Source of the DNA: Bacteroidales bacterium
GTDB taxonomy: Bacteria > Bacteroidota > Bacteroidia > Bacteroidales > F082
Direction: 5' to 3'
Length of the DNA: 46,167 bases
Assembly: GCA_017439405.1 (NCBI GenBank)
Contig: JAFSJF010000065.1
Location: forward strand, 1 to 46,167
Part shown: one piece after another, positions 1-6,176 of the stretch
Position numbering within the stretch: position 1 is the stretch's first letter
Layout: each line of letters begins with the position of its first letter
Made by a program: the position numbers and the translations under genes
Notes under the pieces: generated by a model
What the model was told of the DNA's origin: nothing
What the model saw: the letters and a program-made list of their open reading frames with translations, nothing else
Databases searched by the model: none

Positions 1-141
1 GGACCAGCGGCAAGGGTTGCCAATTTGTACGTATTGGCAATGGACCTACAAAGGCGCTTATACGTTACCGAAAGAAGGACCTAGACGAATGGCTTGCTGG
101 AAACACAGTGAGGACCAACGGGGGCCAATGATGCGCACGAA
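1..141. repeat. Terminal direct repeat, left copy (circular overlap)
   Basis: These 141 bases are identical to 46027-46167. A reading frame runs uninterrupted through the joined ends, and 141 is a usual final k-mer size of metagenome assemblers. The repeat is therefore best read as the closure overlap of a circular molecule of about 46,026 bp, not a biological terminal repeat. Confidence 0.9.
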
Positions 142-334
142 CTTGCGCAACGCACGGCGGACCGCTGGATTTAGTCAAGGCAGACTTGCGGCGAAGGTAG
201 GGGTGACGCAGCAGGCTCTATCGAAGCACGAACGGGCAACCTCGGCCCCCGGTCATTTCTCGACCATAAGGCTATACGAGAAGGCGTTGAACGTGCCCGC
301 AGAACATCTTTTCCCGGACATATTCAATTCGTGA
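1..334 (+). CDS. XRE helix-turn-helix domain, C-terminal part of a recombinase-XRE fusion frame
   Basis: This is the end of the frame that begins at 45317 and crosses the circle junction (347 aa in total). From the Met at 131 the last 67 residues form a complete XRE-type DNA-binding protein: an opening LRNARRTAGFSQ helix, the HTH core AAKVGVTQQALSKHE, and a YEKALNVPAEHLFPDIF tail typical of small phage repressor-like proteins. ATG codons at 128 and 131 follow a G-rich stretch (gggggcca), so the XRE protein could also be made alone. It probably binds operator DNA in the cytoplasm and may control lysogeny, since no other obvious repressor is present. Whether it works fused or free is not decided by the sequence. 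Confidence 0.75.
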   Translation, partial: DQRQGLPICTYWQWTYKGAYTLPKEGPRRMACWKHSEDQRGPMMRTNLRNARRTAGFSQGRLAAKVGVTQQALSKHERATSAPGHFSTIRLYEKALNVPAEHLFPDIFNS

Positions 335-377
335 GCCATTATTCGATATTTTTTTGTGATTTTTTATGCCCGAACTA

Positions 378-405
378 TTGACGGGGCCTTGAAATAATCT
401 ATATT
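378..405 (+). promoter_or_regulatory. Sigma70-type promoter for candidate structured RNA
   Basis: TTGACG at 378-383, a 16-base spacer, and TATATT at 400-405. The -35 context (ctattgacgggg) matches that of the cassette promoters at 1470 and 2819. Transcription would begin near 411, just at the first paired strand of the RNA described next. Confidence 0.65.
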
Positions 406-409
406 TCTA

Positions 410-1030
410 GCACCACCCATTGATTCGCAAAGCAGAATAAAAGATTTTTTGAACTCCCGTTTGTCTTTATGAGTTTTGCGATTCGTAAGGGTGGTGCCAA
501 ACGGGAGTTCTTTTATTTTGTCCCCGCACCGCTTGAATCTTGCGCGGCGGCGCGGGTCCAAACCGCCGGGGCCTTTCGGTGCAGGACGCAGGCAGGGGGC
601 TTCGGCAGGTGGCGCAGCGACACGGCATGTTGCGTACAAATTAAGGCCGTGAAGGGACGTTGAAAGAACAACGGCGGCAACGCCGATGTTTTCCGACCTT
701 GACAAATAGACCAAGGGCACCGCCGGAATCAATAAAGGCGGCGCGAAATGGGCGAGCGAGCCGAAGGAATGGCAGCGATGCACGGACTTTTCGGCACACC
801 TTGAAACGGGGTGAGAAACGGCAATCGCAGGGCGTGACCGTCCTTGTGCATTCCTACCTTTTTTCAAAAAGCACCCGCGGACGTTACCGCCATGATTCCC
901 ACCGCCCTTGCGTGGTGCTGGCGTTTCGACGTTTGTGCAAGTAGCTTAATGGTACTTGCCGGAGATAAAGACCGCGATCCGACCGGGTGTTTTCTCTTTC
1001 CGTCCTTTTCCGTAAGGGCGGATTGTCCCC
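410..1030 (+). ncRNA. Candidate large structured noncoding RNA (about 600 nt)
   Basis: GC-rich, gene-free, preceded by a promoter and full of complementary segments. Crossing helices at the 5' end: 410-418 with 489-497 (9 bp) and 451-463 with 498-510 (13 bp), so strand 489-510 pairs without a break with two separate strands. Further stems: 621-626/646-651; 672-676/681-685 closed by a GCAA tetraloop; 697-701/712-716; 720-724/737-741; 797-802/808-813; 779-787 with 840-850; 870-875/914-919; 922-924/929-931 with a UUCG loop; 937-943/953-959; 999-1007/1014-1022. Phages of gut bacteria are known to carry large ornate RNAs (GOLLD, ROOL) of this size near early genes. Membership in either family cannot be decided by eye, and the 3' end is not certain because no clear U-run follows the last stem. 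Confidence 0.55.
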
Positions 1031-1080
1031 GCTCACCTCCCAAGTGTTTAATTTATTGGGTATATTGTATTTTAATTTAC

Positions 1081-1109
1081 TTGCATAAATGAAAATAAAT
1101 TTCTATATT
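1081..1109 (+). promoter_or_regulatory. Promoter of the 1135 gene
   Basis: TTGCAT at 1081-1086, 17-base spacer, TATATT at 1104-1109, set in very AT-rich DNA and followed by a GGAG ribosome binding site ahead of the ATG at 1135. It separates this small gene from the upstream RNA region. Confidence 0.6.
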
Positions 1110-1134
1110 TGAAAATAAAAATGGAGATTGATAA

Positions 1135-1386
1135 ATGGCTATCGGACAAAGTAAAGAAAGACTTGCAGCGGTAAGGAAACACTATCCCGATGACGAATTA
1201 TTGGTTGCTGCATGCGATCACCTTTTTAACTTATTCGACAAGGAAGATGACCTCAAGCGAGAAATCAAGGTGAGCAACGGGGCTTGGGTCCACTTCTTGC
1301 AGGGAAAATCCCGTCAAGGTGTGCGGCTGGCAATCATCCACCGGGCGGCTAGGACGGCCATTCATGACTGTTTGCTTGGTCACTAA
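1135..1386 (+). CDS. Small hypothetical protein, 83 aa
   Basis: Not recognised. The protein is soluble and mixed-charge, with an acidic middle (FDKEDDLKRE) followed by a basic stretch (QGKSRQGVRLAIIHRAAR), so it may bind nucleic acid; this is a guess from composition. The ATG is preceded by GGAG with good spacing and by its own promoter at 1081. It is a one-gene transcription unit: a hairpin with a T-run follows at 1410. Lying between the candidate RNA and the first regulon cassette, it may be an early regulator. Confidence 0.65.
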   Translation: MAIGQSKERLAAVRKHYPDDELLVAACDHLFNLFDKEDDLKREIKVSNGAWVHFLQGKSRQGVRLAIIHRAARTAIHDCLLGH

Positions 1387-1409
1387 TGTAAAAAGGTGTA
1401 AACAAGTAA

Positions 1410-1437
1410 GCGTTTTTGAGCAAAAAACGGCATTTTT
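1410..1437 (+). terminator. Hairpin terminator after the 1135 gene
   Basis: cgttttt (1411-1417) pairs with aaaaacg (1423-1429) and is followed by attttta. Its loop and stem closely resemble the stronger terminator at 13978. It also forms the upstream edge of promoter cassette A. Confidence 0.55.
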
Positions 1438-1548
1438 AGAAAAATTTTGAAAAAAGTTTGTTTAACCTATTGACGGGCGGTTTTTAAAATTCTATATATA
1501 GAAACGTGAGCGGGAGGTAACCCGCCACGAAAAACAAGAGGTAACAAA
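1424..1548 (+). promoter_or_regulatory. Promoter-leader cassette A
   Basis: First of three related control cassettes (others end at 2892 and 9504). It shares the AT-rich run ending in gtttgtttaacctatt, then TTGACG (1470-1475), a 17-base spacer and TATATA (1493-1498). The leader carries a hairpin (cgtg, bulged A, gcggg / cccgc, cacg) and then the shared aacaagaggtaacaaaATG ribosome binding site. The hairpin bases differ between copies while pairing is kept, which points to selection on RNA structure. Confidence 0.75.
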
Positions 1549-1989
1549 ATGAAATTAGAAACTTTCAAGAACAATCACCCGGCAGCATATCTTCTTTGCG
1601 CTGATAACGTTGATATGCGTTATATTTCTCTCGTAACAATCGAGATTCTCGAAGAACTTGCGAATTTCGGTTATTGCCGTCCGTGCAAGTGCAAAGGTCA
1701 TGGCCGTTTTTCAAAGAATGATGATAGAACGGCAGTAATCGAAAGCCTGCTCGCAGAAGGCAAGACCGATTATGTAAAGATTAACGATGCTCCGCGCGGA
1801 AGCGATACGGGCAATGTTATTATTCTCGCTGGCAAAGATTCTTTTGGGTCTTGCTGGAGCAGGACTATTGCGGGCGATGGCGAATATATGCTGCATTATG
1901 CAGGGCAATATTTTGTTACAGAGTCGCGCAAAGAAAAGTACATTGCCCCGGCAATCGTCGCGAAAATAAACGAAATGATTGGCAAATAA
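1549..1989 (+). CDS. Hypothetical protein with CxxCxC cluster, 146 aa
   Basis: Not recognised. The start is fixed by the strong AGAGG site of cassette A eight bases upstream. The middle has a compact Cys/His cluster, YCRPCKCKGHGRF (about residues 43-55), resembling one half of a zinc knuckle. The rest is mixed alpha/beta without membrane segments. As the first gene behind a regulon cassette shared with the SpoVG-like gene (2893) and the 9505 gene, it is probably an early, highly expressed protein acting on host or phage regulation; this is inference from context only. Confidence 0.7.
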   Translation: MKLETFKNNHPAAYLLCADNVDMRYISLVTIEILEELANFGYCRPCKCKGHGRFSKNDDRTAVIESLLAEGKTDYVKINDAPRGSDTGNVIILAGKDSFGSCWSRTIAGDGEYMLHYAGQYFVTESRKEKYIAPAIVAKINEMIGK

Positions 1990-2059
1990 TTGCGGCCCTA
2001 GACAAGCCCGTCCGCCGGGGGCGTTCCCCGGCAACTTTTTTACTCAAGAGGAAATGAAA

Positions 2060-2326
2060 ATGTGCATGGATGATTACGAATTTTGGAATCAAAAAAAAGT
2101 GAACAACGCCCGCGAGCGAAACGAAGCCAATGACGCTGCCGTGTATGCCCGGAAAGGCTTGGAGATTGCCGCCCGCACCTACGTTCCCGATGATACCTCC
2201 GAATACGTCATTTTGGCCAATTATCCGGGCGAAAATGATTTTGATGTGCTGGGAGTAGGCACGAAGTCTTTCGGGCTTAAATTGGGCCTAGAAATGGACC
2301 GTGACGTGAATATTTTCTTTATGTAG
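2060..2326 (+). CDS. Small hypothetical protein, 88 aa
   Basis: Not recognised. Two in-frame ATGs lie close together (2054 and 2060). 2060 is preferred because it places the AAGAGG site at normal spacing, as in the cassette genes. The protein is acidic, with a helical N-terminal half rich in Asn, Glu and Ala and a beta-like C-terminal half (YVILANYPGENDFDVLGVG). It sits 70 bp after the previous gene and probably shares its transcript. Confidence 0.6.
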   Translation: MCMDDYEFWNQKKVNNARERNEANDAAVYARKGLEIAARTYVPDDTSEYVILANYPGENDFDVLGVGTKSFGLKLGLEMDRDVNIFFM

Positions 2327-2333
2327 TGGGTGG

Positions 2334-2552
2334 ATGATGCAGGGCGTGAAATTCGAGCAGAAAGGCACGGGATTCGTAATTAGTGCGCCGGGATTTTCTA
2401 TCGAGGTCCACGCGGAAGGCACTAACGTTTTCGTCCAATATTCGGGTAACGTTCCGAACAAGTTAAAAAGACTACTCGAAAAGTACAAGCCCCTATTCTT
2501 CAATCCGACGGTTGCGAAATCCTTAATTTGTTCGGAATTGTACCGTTTGTAA
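2334..2552 (+). CDS. Small hypothetical protein, 72 aa
   Basis: Not recognised. It starts at one of two adjacent ATGs (2334 or 2337) just 7 bases after the preceding stop, with a GGGTGG site close by, so it is likely translationally coupled. The sequence alternates beta-like segments (GVKFEQKGTGFVISAPGF, VFVQYSG) with a basic helix (NKLKRLLEKYK). It is the last gene of the operon that opens at 1549; a run of hairpins and a strong terminator follow. Confidence 0.6.
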   Translation: MMQGVKFEQKGTGFVISAPGFSIEVHAEGTNVFVQYSGNVPNKLKRLLEKYKPLFFNPTVAKSLICSELYRL

Positions 2553-2558
2553 TTATTC

Positions 2559-2620
2559 GGTGGCGGCGGGTTTTTGTTACCTCACTAAAACTATCACCTC
2601 TTGTTTTACCGCCGTCACCT
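2559..2620 (+). promoter_or_regulatory. 3'UTR hairpin with two anti-ribosome-binding-site segments
   Basis: The outer arms ggtggcgg and ccgccgtcacc pair. Inside the loop, 2571-2583 is the reverse complement of gaggtaacaaaa and 2596-2607 is the reverse complement of aaaacaagaggt. These are the two halves of the conserved ribosome binding site shared by the three cassette leaders. The transcript end could pair with its own leader or with the leaders of 2893 and 9505. Confidence 0.5.
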
Positions 2621-2627
2621 TGATTTT

Positions 2628-2658
2628 CCAGCGCGTCTTGTGTCTCTATCGCGCTGGC
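2628..2658 (+). other. Short hairpin between genes
   Basis: ccagcgcg and cgcgctgg form a perfect 8-bp stem. It lies between the anti-leader hairpin and the terminator and may stabilise the 3' end of the transcript. Confidence 0.4.
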
Positions 2659-2664
2659 TCCGTG

Positions 2665-2712
2665 CCCCGGAATCGGTTTTGATGCCTTTGTACCGATTCC
2701 GGGGTATTTTTT
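2665..2712 (+). terminator. Strong intrinsic terminator
   Basis: ccccggaatcggt (2665-2677) pairs perfectly over 13 bp with accgattccgggg (2692-2704), followed by tatttttta. It closes the 1549-2552 operon just before cassette B. Confidence 0.85.
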
Positions 2713-2729
2713 ATGCTTTTTTTGTGTTT

Positions 2730-2892
2730 TGTTAATGTAAAATTTATTTAATTAAATACTGAAATTTGCGTAAAAACGGCACTTTTTGAAAAATTGTGAA
2801 AAAAGTTTGTTTAACCTATTGACCGGGGTAAAATAAAATTCTATATATAGAAACGTAGGGCGATGAAGCCCACAAAAACAAGAGGTAACAAA
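2730..2892 (+). promoter_or_regulatory. Promoter-leader cassette B
   Basis: Near-identical to cassette C over about 100 bp upstream of the promoter (aatgtaaaatttatttaatt and onwards) and to cassette A from the -35 region. TTGACC at 2819-2824, 17-base spacer, TATATA at 2842-2847. The leader hairpin here is gggc/gccc with GT/AC and a bulged A, structurally matching A and C although the bases differ. It ends in the same AACAAGAGGTAACAAAATG. Confidence 0.8.
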
Positions 2893-3198
2893 ATGAGTAC
2901 AAACGAACAGAAACAGAAATTCGACTGCCTTGCGGTCACTCACGTTGAAGTCTTTCCATTCCAAGAAGGGCCAAGCATGGGACACATGAAAGGGCTTGCA
3001 ACTGTGGTCTTGAACGACCAACTTCACATTCGCGGGCTTCGTATCATGGAAGGCGAGAACGGTCTTTTTGTAGGCTACCCGGTCGATCCGTTTTTCAAGG
3101 GCGATTATTTCCGGCATCTAGTCCAGCCGATGACGCGGGAACTTCGCGAACACATCGAAAATTGCGTTCTCGAAAAATACCAGCAAGCAATAGGTTAA
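2893..3198 (+). CDS. SpoVG-like RNA/DNA-binding regulator
   Basis: The 101-aa protein carries the SpoVG pattern: MKGLATVVLNDQLHIRGLRI (about residues 31-50), then GENGLFVGYP (about 53-62), and a C-terminal helix ending LEKYQQ. In Bacillus and spirochaetes SpoVG binds RNA and DNA and tunes expression of many genes; in this phage it is probably an early global regulator. Its N-terminal 25 residues are longer than usual. The start is fixed by cassette B. It lies 3 bp upstream of the methylase gene and is cotranscribed with it. Confidence 0.8.
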   Translation: MSTNEQKQKFDCLAVTHVEVFPFQEGPSMGHMKGLATVVLNDQLHIRGLRIMEGENGLFVGYPVDPFFKGDYFRHLVQPMTRELREHIENCVLEKYQQAIG

Positions 3199-3201
3199 TT
3201 T

Positions 3202-4032
3202 ATGGCGAAGTCTTCGACAAACGAAATCGCGAAAGTCCTCAATCGTATTCAAGGTCACGATAACTACACCGTCATTCGTGACTTTTTCGAGATTTCCGCT
3301 ATCGCCGTGCGGAATAATGTTGATTATGGCAAGGAGCGGGATTCTTACGAACAACGTTATCTTTCCATTGTCAAGAAGTACCGAAAGGAAGATTTGGAAG
3401 TTTTTGTCGAAGCGTTGGGCGTGTTCATGGGCTGGATTGACAAGGCCATGAAGGGTGACATTCCGTTCCGCGATTTCGCCAGCGAAATCTACATGGAATC
3501 GGGCACCAGCAGCGACAAGGCCGGGCAATTCTTCACGCCTTACCATGTGTCGCACCTCATGGCCGAAGTCAACTTCGACAAGGACAAATTAAAGGCCGAA
3601 ATTGCGGAGGACCCGGACCGTGTGATCACCATTGCCGAACCGACTTGCGGCGCAGGCGGTCTTATCGTTGCTGCCATCGACGTTCTGAAAGATGCGGGCA
3701 TAAATTACGCTTGGAACGCCTTCGTCGATTGCGGCGACATTGATGCGCGGTGCGTACACATGACCTATCTTACCTTGTCATTGCTGGGCGTTCCCGCCGT
3801 CGTGCGCCGTGGCGATGCGCTGGCCCTTGACTATTCCGAAACGTGGTACACGCCCGCTTATATCTTCGCTTGGCCGCACTTCAAGAGCCGCTTGCGTGGC
3901 GGAAGATACCCGGCAACGCCCACGGTGCAGGTGGCCCCGGAACCCGTGCCCGTCCCGGTCGTGGAAGTCCCGAAGGATGAACCCGTGCCCGTGCCTTTGA
4001 TGGACGAAAACGGCCAATATTCACTTTTTTAA
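3202..4032 (+). CDS. N6-adenine methylase-like protein (HsdM family), phage type
   Basis: 276 aa. The family signature QFFTPYHVS (109-117) and AdoMet-binding PTCGAGG (147-153) are those of type I/N6 DNA methylases, followed by an acidic DCGDID loop (176-181) that would contact the cofactor. The catalytic (N/D)PP(F/Y) motif expected around residue 210-225 is not visible; WYTPAYIF stands there instead. The protein may thus methylate by a diverged motif or only bind DNA and AdoMet. A Pro/Val-rich linker (239-267) leads to a C-terminal GQYSLF, which fits the QxxLF sliding-clamp-binding pentapeptide. Cotranscribed with the SpoVG-like gene. No restriction or specificity subunit is nearby. Confidence 0.75.
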   Translation: MAKSSTNEIAKVLNRIQGHDNYTVIRDFFEISAIAVRNNVDYGKERDSYEQRYLSIVKKYRKEDLEVFVEALGVFMGWIDKAMKGDIPFRDFASEIYMESGTSSDKAGQFFTPYHVSHLMAEVNFDKDKLKAEIAEDPDRVITIAEPTCGAGGLIVAAIDVLKDAGINYAWNAFVDCGDIDARCVHMTYLTLSLLGVPAVVRRGDALALDYSETWYTPAYIFAWPHFKSRLRGGRYPATPTVQVAPEPVPVPVVEVPKDEPVPVPLMDENGQYSLF

Positions 4033-4046
4033 ACAAAGGAATCATT

Positions 4047-4439
4047 ATGTACAATTACGTCGAACAAAAAAAACAAAATAATACATGCGCTGGCTGCATG
4101 ATCCTAATGGCCGCAGTGCTTCTTTTTGTTGCCGGATGCTTGAGTATGTGCGGAGAATCGCCCGAAAAAATAAAGGCTAGGCAGGATAGCGAGGTGAAAA
4201 GTTTTCTTGACGAAAAGAACCTTGCCCTTGACTTGATGGCAGCGGAAACGATGACGCAAAAAGAATTTCGGTGCTATGCCTTGAGGTTCCGCCTAGTCAT
4301 TGATCCGGCGGTGAGCGAACGCCGTGCGGCCCTTGATGCGGGCTATATATCCCTTGAACAGTTCAAGTCAAATATAGACTTGATTTTTCAAGAGAATGGC
4401 GAACAAGTTTTCTTGGAGTGCGCAAGTGAAACAAAGTAA
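4047..4439 (+). CDS. Small membrane protein or lipoprotein, 130 aa
   Basis: A basic-polar N-terminus is followed by one hydrophobic segment (CMILMAAVLLFVAGC, about residues 17-31) whose end, FVAGC, fits a lipobox. The rest is a helical, charged domain. It is either a lipoprotein exported after cleavage at that Cys or a single-span membrane protein with its domain outside the cytoplasm. In phages, lipoproteins of this kind can serve in superinfection exclusion, but nothing here shows that function. A GGA-containing site precedes the ATG. Confidence 0.65.
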   Translation: MYNYVEQKKQNNTCAGCMILMAAVLLFVAGCLSMCGESPEKIKARQDSEVKSFLDEKNLALDLMAAETMTQKEFRCYALRFRLVIDPAVSERRAALDAGYISLEQFKSNIDLIFQENGEQVFLECASETK

Positions 4440-4476
4440 CTTGACAAGGCAAAAAAGATAATACAGGAGTTTAAGA

Positions 4477-4812
4477 ATGTACATATTCAACGTAGATCGT
4501 CCGAAACAGGCCATTGAAGATTATCATGTCAAAGGTACAACGGCGACAATAAAGTTCAGTTATAGCGAACTCGTTCTTATCGACCATGCTTTGACCGAAT
4601 ACAAGAAAAATAATGAAATGACAGAAGAAGAGCGTTTGTTCGAATGGCGATTTTCTGCATTCCGCGCAATGCTTAAAGATGGTATGCCCGATATGTTTTC
4701 CGCTGAAAGATTCGTTCATGAATTTAAGGGCGATAAAACTATTTTCCAAGAGATTTCCGAAATGAAAAAAAAGGAGTTGAAGAAACATGAGAACGACCGT
4801 ACAAATAGGTGA
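4477..4812 (+). CDS. Hypothetical helical protein, 111 aa
   Basis: Not recognised. An N-terminal beta-rich part (MYIFNVDRPKQAIEDYHVKG) is followed by long helices rich in Glu and Lys. The CAGGAG site lies 7 bases before the ATG. Its last 26 bases overlap the next gene, so the two are translationally coupled. Probable cytoplasmic early protein of unknown role. Confidence 0.6.
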   Translation: MYIFNVDRPKQAIEDYHVKGTTATIKFSYSELVLIDHALTEYKKNNEMTEEERLFEWRFSAFRAMLKDGMPDMFSAERFVHEFKGDKTIFQEISEMKKKELKKHENDRTNR

Positions 4813-4969
4813 CACTATACGAATTATTGAAATGGTTGGTGAACCTACCTATACCGGGAAAATCGGCATTGTAAAGATTATCGACGATATAGGACAGATT
4901 CACGGCACTTGGGGCGGTTGCGCTATCCAGCCCGAACACGACCGTTACGAAATCTTGCAACACGCATGA
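4787..4969 (+). CDS. DUF4314-like SH3/KOW-fold small protein, 60 aa
   Basis: The pattern GDTIRIIEM...YTGKIGIVKIIDDIGQIHGTWGG matches the DUF4314 type of small phage and plasmid proteins, in which a KOW/SH3-like barrel ends with a GQIHxxWxxG signature. Function in the family is unknown; the fold suggests binding to nucleic acid or protein. It begins inside the preceding gene and ends 9 bp before the next, in a tightly packed operon. Confidence 0.65.
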   Translation: MRTTVQIGDTIRIIEMVGEPTYTGKIGIVKIIDDIGQIHGTWGGCAIQPEHDRYEILQHA

Positions 4970-4978
4970 GGTAAATAA

Positions 4979-5338
4979 ATGAAGTTTGAAGAAATTTATA
5001 AAAAGGTTCTTGATGCTGATAAAAAGTTTAAGGAGCAAGGCATCCCAATAAATTTGGATTTTAAGATTGAAGATTTGCGCGACGCGCTTATAGAATCGTT
5101 CGAAACATTATCGTCAATCAATGCAGAGCGTGACGCGTTACAAAAGGAAAACGCCTACTTGCGGCGGCTTGCGCTTCATGCCTTGAGCGGGTGGGCCATG
5201 GGAATGAGCGTTGCAAATGTTTATCTTTCAAAAGGTTCAAGAAAAAGGCAAATTAATTATTTTATGGTGTTCAAAAAATTCGAGAATCTGCACAACATCG
5301 AAAAGGACAAGTGGAGAAAAGAAAGATGGAAAAAGTAA
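4979..5338 (+). CDS. Hypothetical coiled-coil protein, paralogue of 5490
   Basis: 119 aa, not recognised. It has a predicted coiled-coil middle (ERDALQKENAYLRRLALHAL) that closely resembles KQNAYLRMLAAKAI in the 5490 product, followed by a basic C-terminus. The two genes look like diverged duplicates separated by one small gene. GAGG precedes the ATG. Oligomer formation through the coiled coil is likely. Confidence 0.6.
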   Translation: MKFEEIYKKVLDADKKFKEQGIPINLDFKIEDLRDALIESFETLSSINAERDALQKENAYLRRLALHALSGWAMGMSVANVYLSKGSRKRQINYFMVFKKFENLHNIEKDKWRKERWKK

Positions 5339-5493
5339 AGCTATACGATTTTATCGTGCATTACGTCCGTTCGGACGGCACGAAGGCATCCGTTCCCGTA
5401 TTTCACGTCAAGGGGCCGCAATATGCGATAGCTGTTGCATCGAAATATATTTCCGACTTCAAATCCATGCGAGCGGTGAGGGTAAGAAAATGA
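5326..5493 (+). CDS. Small hypothetical protein, 55 aa
   Basis: Not recognised. Beta-rich start (KLYDFIVHYVRSDGTKASVP) and a helical, basic end. The ATG at 5326 is chosen over the GTG at 5311 because GGAG at 5313-5316 gives normal spacing. It overlaps the previous gene by 13 bp and the next by 4 bp (ATGA), so it is translationally coupled on both sides. Confidence 0.55.
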   Translation: MEKVKLYDFIVHYVRSDGTKASVPVFHVKGPQYAIAVASKYISDFKSMRAVRVRK

Positions 5494-5855
5494 GCATGAG
5501 TGATGAACCGAATAAAACTGAAAAAGAACTTGAGTTACTTGGAATGAAGGGTTTTTGCAATCCGTGTTTTATGCCGCCCGTTGAATGGATTAACGGTGTT
5601 CCTTATTACCAAGCATACAAGGCCCGTTCTTGCATATACGAAAAACTGAATGAACTAGAAAAACAAAACGCTTACCTTCGTATGCTTGCGGCAAAAGCAA
5701 TTTCGAGAATTTACCGAATGCGTTATTCGATGGCATGGATTGGCCATCCGTTTGAAAATGGCCGCAAAAAAGAACGTTACGAAAAATGGATTGATAAATT
5801 TGTCGTTTTATACAGAAAAGCAAAAAAGGAATTTGAAAATTTAAAAGGTATGTGA
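5490..5855 (+). CDS. Hypothetical coiled-coil protein, paralogue of 4979
   Basis: 121 aa, not recognised. It shares the NELEKQNAYLRMLAAKAI coiled-coil segment with the 4979 product and has a basic, aromatic C-terminal half (RYEKWIDKFVVLYRKAKKEF). The ATG sits in an ATGA overlap with the previous stop and has GAGGG upstream. A longer frame from 5211 is rejected because it would cover the whole preceding gene. Confidence 0.6.
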   Translation: MSMSDEPNKTEKELELLGMKGFCNPCFMPPVEWINGVPYYQAYKARSCIYEKLNELEKQNAYLRMLAAKAISRIYRMRYSMAWIGHPFENGRKKERYEKWIDKFVVLYRKAKKEFENLKGM

Positions 5856-5857
5856 AA

Positions 5858-6046
5858 ATGAACAATGACGCAACGAAAGCAGAACTAAAAGGCAAATACC
5901 TTGAAACAGTTTTGCATCAAAACGGTGACTTTGTTTCACTTGAATTTTTCCCGAACGACAAGCAGAAGGCTTTCGTAGAGAACATGAAAAGGATCGCGAA
6001 GGAATTTCACCTCCAAATAGTTTGGAAAAGTAAAGATGAAAGATAA
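5858..6046 (+). CDS. Small hypothetical protein, 62 aa
   Basis: Not recognised. A charged helical start (NNDATKAELKGKYLETVL) is followed by a beta-like FVSLEFFP segment and a basic helix. The ATG at 5858 has AAGG upstream; a GTG at 5852 is possible and would add two residues. It overlaps the next mini-gene by 11 bp. Confidence 0.5.
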   Translation: MNNDATKAELKGKYLETVLHQNGDFVSLEFFPNDKQKAFVENMKRIAKEFHLQIVWKSKDER

Positions 6047-6176
6047 AAGGGAATTTCCCGACTACCTCGCTTGCGACAAGTGCGGTTATACAAAGTATTG
6101 CAAACTTACTCCGATCGGCTTTATTTGCCGTTCATGCGCTCGAATCGAAAAGGAAAAACAGAATGAAAAAGTTTAG
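6036..6176 (+). CDS. Zinc-ribbon mini-protein, 46 aa
   Basis: It has two CxxC knuckles, CDKC (about residues 13-16) and CRSC (31-34), spaced as in a zinc ribbon, with a Lys/Glu-rich tail. Small treble-clef or ribbon proteins often bind DNA, RNA or RNA polymerase, but no partner can be named here. It overlaps both neighbours and lies in a run of very short genes. Confidence 0.6.
   Translation: MKDKREFPDYLACDKCGYTKYCKLTPIGFICRSCARIEKEKQNEKV

Larger units (their letters stand above)
335..1134. other. Gene-free 800-bp stretch
   Basis: No convincing gene is seen. Open frames on both strands here overlap each other, lack ribosome binding sites and have codon use unlike the neighbours. The stretch holds a promoter (378-405), a candidate large structured RNA (about 410-1030) and a second promoter (1081-1109) for the next gene. 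Confidence 0.7.

Noticed and set aside
1-141. Biological terminal redundancy or long attachment repeat
   Set aside because: The copy at the end is exact, its length equals a usual assembler k-mer, and a reading frame passes through the joined ends. Circular closure is simpler.
364-867. 167-aa leftward reading frame over the candidate RNA
   Set aside because: No ribosome site, overlapping frames on the other strand, odd composition, and the region is better explained by RNA pairing.
937-1022. tRNA gene suggested by a TAGCTTAATGGTA segment
   Set aside because: It resembles a D-loop, but no anticodon arm, T-loop (TTCGA) or acceptor stem fits on either strand; the segment forms a 7-bp hairpin instead.
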